From the NCBI GenBank assembly GCA_945877005.1, contig CAMCQL010000136.1, forward strand, positions 1-5,621: DNA of 5,621 nt, given 5' to 3'. Source of the stretch: Chryseobacterium gleum. Lineage in GTDB: Bacteria; Bacteroidota; Bacteroidia; Flavobacteriales_D; Crocinitomicaceae. A model generated the notes under the pieces. The model saw only the letters and a program-made list of their open reading frames with translations, was not told where the DNA came from and searched no databases. Shown piece by piece: positions 1-5,142 of this stretch (its first letter is position 1; each line of letters opens with the position of its first letter). The translations under genes and the position numbers were made by a program.

Positions 1-224
1 CAAATTCATTTACGAATCAAACATTAGCTCAACTTGAATTATGGTTGAACTCTGATAAGTATGAGAATCAAGTGTATACGTTACCTAAACATTTAGATGA
101 AAAAGTAGCACGTTTACATTTGGCTAAAATTGGTGTTGAATTAGATGAATTAACAACTGAACAAGCTGCTTATATAGGTGTTGCTGTAGCAGGACCTTAC
201 AAATCAGATGAATACAGATATTGA
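1..224 (+). CDS. ahcY: S-adenosylhomocysteine hydrolase (adenosylhomocysteinase), C-terminal end, 5' truncated
   Basis: Only the last 73 codons are present (frame starts at base 3, TGA at 222-224); the rest lies left of the window. The enzyme reversibly splits S-adenosylhomocysteine into homocysteine and adenosine in the cytoplasm, removing the product inhibitor of SAM-dependent methyltransferases; it carries a bound NAD. The visible part matches the family C-terminus: LPKHLDEKVARLHL, then LTTEQAAYIGV, then the terminal GPYKSDEYRY. In the family this tail reaches across the dimer, and its Lys and Tyr contact the NAD of the neighbouring subunit. Both are kept here (Lys seventh from the end, Tyr third from the end), so the C-terminus is intact. 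It is followed after 28 bases by a strong intrinsic terminator, so it is the last gene of its transcript. The catalytic and NAD-binding cores are outside the window. Confidence 0.95.
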   Translation, partial: NSFTNQTLAQLELWLNSDKYENQVYTLPKHLDEKVARLHLAKIGVELDELTTEQAAYIGVAVAGPYKSDEYRY

Positions 225-252
225 TCTAGTTTGTTTCAATAAATTTCTAATG

Positions 253-278
253 AACCGGCCAAGTGCCGGTTTTTTTTT
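253..278 (+). terminator. Intrinsic terminator of ahcY
   Basis: A perfect 7-bp stem, AACCGGC at 253-259 with GCCGGTT at 265-271, closes a 5-base loop and runs into nine consecutive T (270-278). It starts 28 bases after the ahcY stop. On the opposite strand the same hairpin is not followed by a T run, so it should act only on the + strand and not on the convergent pseudouridine synthase gene. Confidence 0.9.
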
Positions 279-293
279 CAAAAACGAAAATTT

Positions 294-1985
294 TCAAAAA
301 TCAGCAGGTAATTCTATGGTCAAAATTTCTTTGGTGACAGGATGTTTGAATTCAATTTTTCCAGCATGCAAGTACAATCTATCAGATCTTTTTCCATATA
401 AATCATCTCCAACAATTGGAGTTTTTAATCCTAATTGATGCGCCGCATGAACTCTTAATTGATGCGTTCTTCCGGTGATTGGATAAAAATACACTTTTGT
501 ACGCCCATTGATGCGACTTACTATTTCCCATTCTGTTTTCGCTGATTTCCCAAATTCGTAACATACTAATTGTGTAGGTCGATTATTTAAGTCAACGCGT
601 AATGGCAATTCAATAGTTCCTTTTTCTGGTGTAATGATTCCATCTAAAATTGCTTCGTACCTTTTTTTAATTGTCTTTTTTAGAAATTGATGTTGAAGAT
701 GTTTATGAACTTCCTTATTTTTTGCAATAAGCATCAGTCCAGATGTCGACATATCCAATCGATGAACAATGAGCGGTCCTGTTGCATTTGGGTATTTTAA
801 TTTCATCCGACTATAGACAGAATCTTCAATGTTTTTTCCAGGTACTGACAAAAATTCTTCAGGTTTATTAATCACCACTAAATCGTCATCTTCATACACG
901 ATGGTAATTTCTTTGTTAATTCCATGATTTATAAGCATTGGATTTTTTTCTACTTCTAAGCCAATTAGCATATGTCCAAGTATAGGTTCGCATTTTCCCC
1001 TACAAGCTGGGTAGAATTCTTTATGAACCCTAATTTCTGATTTTGGTGATTCTCCCCACCAAAATTCACACATGGCAATAGGGTGAAGTTTATTGGCATA
1101 TGCATAATGGAGAAGTTTTGGAGCTGCACATTCTCCAGCACCAGCTGGTGGTTTTAGTTGAGTGGTCGCTTCAAAAATCGAACATAAATCTTTAGTTATT
1201 CCTTTTGCATTTAAAAAGCTATAGCTTTCATGAAGTTTTTTTTGTAAAAACGAGGATTTGCTTTTACGTGCTTCTTTAAGTTGATTGATTGCATCGAGGT
1301 AGGTATCTAAATGCTTTCTTAAGTTAAGTAGTTCATTGTTTCTTTGTTGGATGTATTTTTTTATACGATATTGTTCGTTGATACTTTCTTGAGCGAGTTG
1401 GTGAAATGTGTTTTTTGTTTCTTCTTCATTTAGTAACAAAGTTGAATGGTTTCTTTTTAGGGCTCTAATTTTTTTATTTTGTCGTATCGTTTCTTTAAGA
1501 GATTCAATGTATTCTTTTGTTTCTAAAACATGCATTCGAATATTTCTATTCAGCTCTTCAATTATAGGTTGGTTTTCAAGGTTTTTAATTTCTTTATTCA
1601 TAATATTCAAAACTGCTTCACCTTTTTTATAAAACCCATTTTGATCGAGCGTGTCATAAATAGGTGGTACAAAAATAGGATGGTGATTCTCACTTGCTAA
1701 TTTCCCGGAAAAAGCAGCTAAATAACCGATTTCTTTTTCTGTATTTTCAACAATTAGTACACCAAACATTTTACCAATTCCTAAGCCTGGTGTCGTTGAA
1801 TTCAATCCAAAATTATGTTCCCAAACTTTTTGAATCGTTAGGTATTCTTGAAGTTCATTTGCGGCAATTTTACAAAGTGAATGGGGTGTGTAATAAAACG
1901 GAAAGTTGAATTTAGTTGGAATTTCTATTGATTGAACGTTCGTTTTGAATCGAATAAATTTATCAGATTGTACAGGCATTAGCAT
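294..1985 (-). CDS. Long RluA-family RNA pseudouridine synthase with N-terminal extension
   Basis: Predicted to convert uridine to pseudouridine in rRNA or tRNA; the exact target cannot be told from sequence. Numbered from the ATG at 1985 (563 aa), the catalytic RluA domain is about residues 361-555. It has NKPEEFLSVPG (373-383), the catalytic motif HRLDMSTSG with the nucleophile Asp411, and GRTHQLRVH (505-513). No S4 RNA-binding domain is seen. The N-terminal two thirds is an extension with FYYTPHSLC (30-38), GKMFGVLIV (71-79) and GYLAAFSGKL (87-96). A charged helical, probably coiled-coil stretch follows (about 123-266), then a cysteine-containing block (GAGECAAPKLL at 282-292, CEFWWG at 306-311, CRGKC at 328-332). 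From memory, this long architecture recurs in Bacteroidota and some marine gammaproteobacteria. Start choice: the frame is open to a GTG at 2012, and ATGs lie at 1985 and 1979. I prefer 1985, since a weak -7-like TATATTTC (2017-2024, - strand) would place the transcript start near 2010. Stop is TGA at 294-296. Confidence 0.9.
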   Translation of the reverse strand: MLMPVQSDKFIRFKTNVQSIEIPTKFNFPFYYTPHSLCKIAANELQEYLTIQKVWEHNFGLNSTTPGLGIGKMFGVLIVENTEKEIGYLAAFSGKLASENHHPIFVPPIYDTLDQNGFYKKGEAVLNIMNKEIKNLENQPIIEELNRNIRMHVLETKEYIESLKETIRQNKKIRALKRNHSTLLLNEEETKNTFHQLAQESINEQYRIKKYIQQRNNELLNLRKHLDTYLDAINQLKEARKSKSSFLQKKLHESYSFLNAKGITKDLCSIFEATTQLKPPAGAGECAAPKLLHYAYANKLHPIAMCEFWWGESPKSEIRVHKEFYPACRGKCEPILGHMLIGLEVEKNPMLINHGINKEITIVYEDDDLVVINKPEEFLSVPGKNIEDSVYSRMKLKYPNATGPLIVHRLDMSTSGLMLIAKNKEVHKHLQHQFLKKTIKKRYEAILDGIITPEKGTIELPLRVDLNNRPTQLVCYEFGKSAKTEWEIVSRINGRTKVYFYPITGRTHQLRVHAAHQLGLKTPIVGDDLYGKRSDRLYLHAGKIEFKHPVTKEILTIELPADF

Positions 1986-2039
1986 GGTGTTTAAGATAAC
2001 GTGAAAGTACACGAAAGAAATATAAAAAATAGGTGAAAC

Positions 2040-2072
2040 AAAAAAAGACCAATTTTAAATTGGTCTTTTTTT
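2040..2072 (-). terminator. Palindromic intrinsic terminator after tRNA-Phe
   Basis: The stem GACCAA (2047-2052) with TTGGTC (2060-2065) closes a TTTTAAA loop. It is flanked on the left by seven A (2040-2046) and on the right by seven T (2066-2072). Read on the - strand it starts 3 bases past the tRNA-Phe 3' end and supplies the expected hairpin plus T run. The symmetry means it could also stop + strand transcription, although no + strand gene lies just upstream. It separates tRNA-Phe from the pseudouridine synthase gene, which therefore needs its own promoter. Confidence 0.85.
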
Positions 2073-2074
2073 AG

Positions 2075-2147
2075 TGGGAGCGGAGGGAATCGAACCCCCG
2101 ACACAAGGATTTTCAGTCCTTTGCTCTACCGACTGAGCTACGCTCCC
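2075..2147 (-). tRNA. tRNA-Phe (anticodon GAA)
   Basis: Reading the - strand from 2147, a full 73-base cloverleaf folds. The acceptor stem is GGGAGCG paired with CGCTCCC. The D arm is GCTC/GAGC with loop AGTCGGTA. The anticodon stem AAGGA/TCCTT closes the loop CTGAAAA, with anticodon GAA at 2112-2114. A 5-base variable loop (GTGTC) follows, then the T arm GGGGG/CCCTC with loop TTCGATT and one G-T pair. The discriminator base is A. The 3' CCA is not encoded (the next bases are CTA), so it must be added after transcription. The gene stands alone, with its own -7-like promoter element upstream and a terminator downstream. Confidence 0.97.
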
Positions 2148-2161
2148 GCCTTACTTGAATA

Positions 2162-2169
2162 CAAAGATA
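2162..2169 (-). promoter_or_regulatory. Probable promoter -7 element of tRNA-Phe
   Basis: On the - strand these bases read TATCTTTG, an exact match to the Bacteroidota -7 consensus TAnnTTTG. It lies 14 bases before the mature tRNA 5' end, so transcription would start within about 10 bases of the tRNA. I do not see a good TTTG/TTG -33 element at the expected spacing. The bases just upstream form an 18-bp AT-only palindrome (2170-2187). Confidence 0.55.
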
Positions 2170-2222
2170 TAAATTAAATTTAATTTAATTCTTTTTTCAC
2201 GAGTTTTTTTAAAAAATGAAGT

Positions 2223-2291
2223 TATTTTTGTTAGTTATTCTCCTAATATTTTTATTAATTTATTGACTGTTAGGTTTTTATTTTATTTTTA
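2223..2291 (+). promoter_or_regulatory. Candidate promoter region of the coaX-rnhA gene cluster
   Basis: Two possible promoters are visible in this AT-rich stretch. The first is TATTTTTG at 2223-2230, an exact TAnnTTTG match but without a clear -33 element; it would give a leader of about 70 bases before coaX. The second pairs a TTG at 2263-2265 with TATTTTTA at 2284-2291 (one mismatch to TAnnTTTG), 18 bases apart, giving a leader of only about 12 bases. In DNA this rich in T, matches can arise by chance, so which one is used, if either, is open. Confidence 0.35.
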
Positions 2292-2308
2292 ATGAACCAT
2301 TGCCAACT

Positions 2309-3031
2309 ATGAATCAAACTACTTTAGTCGTTGACGCAGGAAATACAAGTATTAAATTAGGGATGTTTTACAACCGACATTTACATGAGGTGGTTCGGTT
2401 TTCACTCGATCAATTGAGTGAAATGAAGTCTTTTTTGATGGAGCATCGTTTCAATGCTACAGTATTTAGTTCCGTTTTATCTGAGAAAAACACAAAATGG
2501 ATTGCTCAATTATTGGAACATCCTGTACGTTTTTCTTCTTCAATGGAGCTCCCTTTTGAACACACTTATGAATCAATGGAAACGTTGGGTTCAGATCGAC
2601 TAGCAAATGTAGTCGCTGCGCATGCAATGGTTAAAGGAGCTTCTCTAATTATTGATATTGGTACATGTATTAAGTTTGATGTTATTTCGGAAGAAGGAAT
2701 TTATCTTGGTGGTTCCATTTCTCCGGGAATTCATCTTCGTTACAAAGCCTTAAATTCGTTTACAGGGAATTTACCTCTTTTAGACACAACTTCAACTGCA
2801 TTTATGGTTGGTAATTCAACAAGTTCCTGTATTGAAGCGGGGGTAATGCAAGGAATTCAAGGAGAATTAAATCATTTTGTATCGTATTATCAATTAAAAT
2901 ATAGTGGGTTAACAATTTTTGTAACCGGTGGTGATGCCCATTACTTTGATTTTCAATCAAAAAACAACACCTTTGTAGAGCCAAATTTAACCTTGTACGG
3001 ATTGTTTTATTCAATACACAAAAATAGATGA
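2309..3031 (+). CDS. coaX: Type III pantothenate kinase
   Basis: Catalyses the first step of coenzyme A synthesis, ATP-dependent phosphorylation of pantothenate to 4'-phosphopantothenate, in the cytoplasm. The 240-residue length is usual for this ASKHA-fold enzyme. The family motifs appear in order: the phosphate-binding DAGNTSIK (9-16), LGSDR (93-97), IDIGT (115-119), GGSISPG (134-140) and TGG (206-208). The conserved aspartates of the motifs, Asp9, Asp96 and Asp116, are all present, so the enzyme should be active. The frame is open to a TTG at 2300, but the ATG at 2309 puts the phosphate-binding motif at the usual distance from the N-terminus and is preferred. No Shine-Dalgarno sequence is seen. 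A six-codon leader frame (2292-2312) ends by overlapping this ATG. It is the first gene of the cluster, and its TGA overlaps the next ATG in an ATGA, which suggests translational coupling. Confidence 0.95.
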   Translation: MNQTTLVVDAGNTSIKLGMFYNRHLHEVVRFSLDQLSEMKSFLMEHRFNATVFSSVLSEKNTKWIAQLLEHPVRFSSSMELPFEHTYESMETLGSDRLANVVAAHAMVKGASLIIDIGTCIKFDVISEEGIYLGGSISPGIHLRYKALNSFTGNLPLLDTTSTAFMVGNSTSSCIEAGVMQGIQGELNHFVSYYQLKYSGLTIFVTGGDAHYFDFQSKNNTFVEPNLTLYGLFYSIHKNR

Positions 3032-4368
3032 GAAAATTAATAGCTGTATTTATCTTAATTAGCAGTGTAGTACATTCGCAATCCTATACTTTCAATCCAT
3101 ATAGTTCTAGAGGAGTCGGAGAATTAGACCCAAGTTATCATGGTGCTTTTGGCGGATTAGGTCAGGTTACCAGTGTTTTTTCAGATTCCACTCAACTCAA
3201 TTTTTACAATGCCTCTTCTTATTCTTTTTTAGGGAAGGGACAACCTATCTTTTCTATCGGGCTTAGCGCTAGGTCTGTAGAATTACAAGAAGCGGACTTT
3301 AAGTCTGCAAAAACTCTTTTGGGCATTAATAATTTTTCTTTGGGAATGTCATTTGGAAAACGATTTGGGTTTGCATTTGGTATTAAACCATATTCTTCTA
3401 CTGGATACGAATCAAAATGGTTTGCTTCAGAAAGTAACACTAAAGATACCGTATATTATTCTGCTTCAGGATATGGTTCAGTCAATCAAAGTTTTATTGG
3501 TATTTCTTCTTTTCTTATAAATAAAAACGGCCATACTTTGTCTGTAGGTGGACAATTTAACTATTTGTTTGGTCAACTTTTTAATAAGCGTTCTAACACG
3601 TTGAATAATGCATTTAATGGGGGACTTTTATTGAATTCTTTAAAGGTGAATGGCGTCAATTTTGATGCGGGTATTACCTATAAATACGAAATATCTAAAA
3701 AACACATCCTTACTTTGGCTTCTAATTATACTTTTTCAACTCGACTAAAGTACGAAAGAAGTGAGGTGACTGCAATTGCTACAGATGTTACTGATCAATT
3801 GCAGTACGATACATTAACGAGTGACTTGACTTCTGGAAATTTTTACAATCCAAGCATTTTTACGGCAGGTTTCAAATATGATTTTTTTAATTTTAACAAC
3901 GTAAATACCACAAGTAATCGAGTATATCACATACAATTGTTGGGTGATATAAAAATTACACAATGGAATTCTACTGTAACTAGCCTTCCATCAAGTGGCT
4001 TGAATCCGTCTAATGTTGTTAGTTTTCATACCGGAGTTCAGTTTACCCCCCATTATGATGTATTAGATCGCTCAAAAACTGTTTCCCTAATTAGTAAGAT
4101 TAAATACCGAGTAGGAGGGTTCTACTCTTCGACTCCTTGGGTCAGTAATAATTCGAAGATATATACCAATTATGCTTTGACGTTTGGTTTAGGTATTCCT
4201 GTATTGGCTCAACGTTCGCTTTCTTCTTTGAACATAAGTTATGTGTTAGGTACTCGTACAACATCTTCCACGAATGAGTTGGTTGAGCGTTATGGTGCTT
4301 TTCAATTTGGTGTTGTTATCTGTCCTTCTTTTTATGATCGATGGTTTAAAAAGGGTAAAATTGATTAA
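3028..4368 (+). CDS. Predicted outer-membrane beta-barrel protein (FadL/OmpP1-like)
   Basis: A 446-residue exported protein. Residues 1-17 form a typical signal peptide (MRK, a hydrophobic core to about Val15, then likely cleavage between Ser17 and Gln18). The mature part is rich in Ser, Thr, Gly, Asn and aromatics. It shows many short alternating amphipathic stretches such as FSIGLSAR, FSLGMSFG, FGFAFGIK and LSVGGQFNYLFG, as expected for transmembrane beta strands. The N-terminal part (about 25-70) has Gly-rich FGGLGQV followed by FSDSTQLNFYNASS. This resembles the hatch region of FadL/OmpP1 hydrophobic-compound channels, where an Asp-Ser segment precedes a YNPA-like motif. There is no terminal aromatic residue; it ends in a basic WFKKGKID tail. 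The substrate is unknown, and assignment to FadL is an inference from pattern. Its start overlaps coaX by 4 bases and it ends 3 bases before the LptC gene, so it is probably co-transcribed with both. Confidence 0.75.
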   Translation: MRKLIAVFILISSVVHSQSYTFNPYSSRGVGELDPSYHGAFGGLGQVTSVFSDSTQLNFYNASSYSFLGKGQPIFSIGLSARSVELQEADFKSAKTLLGINNFSLGMSFGKRFGFAFGIKPYSSTGYESKWFASESNTKDTVYYSASGYGSVNQSFIGISSFLINKNGHTLSVGGQFNYLFGQLFNKRSNTLNNAFNGGLLLNSLKVNGVNFDAGITYKYEISKKHILTLASNYTFSTRLKYERSEVTAIATDVTDQLQYDTLTSDLTSGNFYNPSIFTAGFKYDFFNFNNVNTTSNRVYHIQLLGDIKITQWNSTVTSLPSSGLNPSNVVSFHTGVQFTPHYDVLDRSKTVSLISKIKYRVGGFYSSTPWVSNNSKIYTNYALTFGLGIPVLAQRSLSSLNISYVLGTRTTSSTNELVERYGAFQFGVVICPSFYDRWFKKGKID

Positions 4369-4371
4369 ACG

Positions 4372-4914
4372 ATGTTGAGATTGATGTTGCTTTACGGATT
4401 CTTTATTTTGACTTTGTTTACAATAGTAGGTTGTGAGAATGATTTCGAAACGATTCGTAAAATAACCTTTAAACCAAATGATCCCAATGAAAGAACACGC
4501 GATTTAGAATTAGTGTACACCGATAGTGGGTACGCACAAATACAATTACGTGCAACTCTTGCAGAAACGTATTATACACCTGAAAAAATCACAAAATTTA
4601 AAGAAGGTATAAATGTAGATTTTTTCACTAAGAAAGGAATCGTTAGTTCCACTCTTTCAGCAAACTATGGGGAATTATTACAGAATAATCAAACAGTTGT
4701 TCGAGATTCGGTTAAATTATGTAATATTAATCAACAACAATGCCTATACACTGAAGAGCTTCATTGGAATCAAGAAACGCAAGCCATGTATACTGATAAA
4801 TTAGTTCGTGTAGTAGCCAAAGACGGTGTATTTTATGGGGATGGAATTCGAACGACTCAAGATTTTAAAAAATATGAATTTATACGACCGAGAGGTACAA
4901 TTAATTTAAAATAA
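4372..4914 (+). CDS. lptC: LptC-like lipopolysaccharide transport lipoprotein
   Basis: Predicted to take lipopolysaccharide from the inner-membrane LptB2FG transporter and pass it to the periplasmic bridge. It has 180 residues, close to the family's usual size. The N-terminus is a lipoprotein signal: MLRL, a hydrophobic segment, and the lipobox IVGC with the lipidated Cys21. The rest is beta-rich with the repeated LptA/LptC (OstA-fold) pattern. DFFTKKGIVSSTLSANYGEL (84-103) is one unit, followed by VVRDSVKL, LYTEELHW and MYTDKLVRVV, and ending with GVFYGDGIRTTQDF. In Escherichia coli LptC is anchored by a transmembrane helix; here the anchor appears to be lipid. Glu at +2 would not be the classical inner-membrane retention signal of Enterobacteria, so location cannot be read from that rule. 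It starts 3 bases after the barrel gene and ends 1 base before the next start. An alternative start at Met5 would leave the lipobox intact. Confidence 0.85.
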   Translation: MLRLMLLYGFFILTLFTIVGCENDFETIRKITFKPNDPNERTRDLELVYTDSGYAQIQLRATLAETYYTPEKITKFKEGINVDFFTKKGIVSSTLSANYGELLQNNQTVVRDSVKLCNINQQQCLYTEELHWNQETQAMYTDKLVRVVAKDGVFYGDGIRTTQDFKKYEFIRPRGTINLK

Positions 4915-4915
4915 T

Positions 4916-5137
4916 ATGGAAACATACAATAAAATAATGCTCTATTTCTGGTTAGCAGCTTCAATTTTGACTACTTTAATTGTAACAATTATGGGTTTTT
5001 TAGAAGGGTTTGATAGATGGTCATTGTATTATGTGTTTGCTGGTATGTCAGCTTTAATGTATTTGTTTAAACGTTGGATGATGCGCAGAATGCAACGACA
5101 TATGGCTTTTTTAGAAAAACAAAAAGAATCAAAATAA
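4916..5137 (+). CDS. Small two-helix membrane protein of unknown function
   Basis: I do not recognise a named family. The 73-residue product has a first hydrophobic helix at about 7-28 (LYFWLAASILTTLIV region), a short polar turn EGFDRW (30-35), and a second helix at about 36-51. The C-terminal tail (52-73) is strongly basic: KRWMMRRMQRH, then EKQKESK. By the positive-inside rule both ends should face the cytoplasm, making a helical hairpin in the inner membrane. The tail probably forms an amphipathic helix that could touch membrane or nucleic acid, but that is speculation. It is very likely a real gene: ATG start, 1 base after the lptC stop, 5 bases before the RNase HI start, and composition like its neighbours. 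In my recollection, lptC in Bacteroidota is often followed by a CNNM-type transporter gene; none is seen here. Confidence 0.8.
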   Translation: METYNKIMLYFWLAASILTTLIVTIMGFLEGFDRWSLYYVFAGMSALMYLFKRWMMRRMQRHMAFLEKQKESK

Positions 5138-5142
5138 TTAAG

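Noticed and set aside
208..438. A + strand open frame of 76 codons starting inside the end of ahcY.
   Set aside because: It runs through the ahcY terminator and across the 3' end of the convergent pseudouridine synthase gene; the peptide is low-complexity and shows no recognisable domain.
1408..1909. Two + strand open frames (1408-1632 and 1694-1909) with hydrophobic translations.
   Set aside because: Both lie antisense to the pseudouridine synthase coding sequence. Their Phe/Ser/Leu-rich products are what the reverse complement of Lys/Glu-rich AT-rich coding DNA gives.
1986..2012. N-terminal extension of the pseudouridine synthase to the GTG at 2012.
   Set aside because: It adds nine residues with no clear family similarity and begins at about the place where the only -7-like element would start the transcript; the ATG at 1985 is simpler.
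2204..2216. T7-A6 tract as a possible terminator between tRNA-Phe and coaX.
   Set aside because: The pairing is A-T only with no GC stem, and there is no + strand transcript upstream that needs stopping.
3291..3309. Short inverted repeat (GCGGACTT / AAGTCTGC) in the barrel gene.
   Set aside because: It is imperfect, lies inside an intact reading frame and has no T run; it looks like chance.
2802..3440. Two - strand open frames (2802-3014 and 3219-3440).
   Set aside because: They are antisense to coaX and to the barrel gene, both well supported, and have no family motifs or own promoter.
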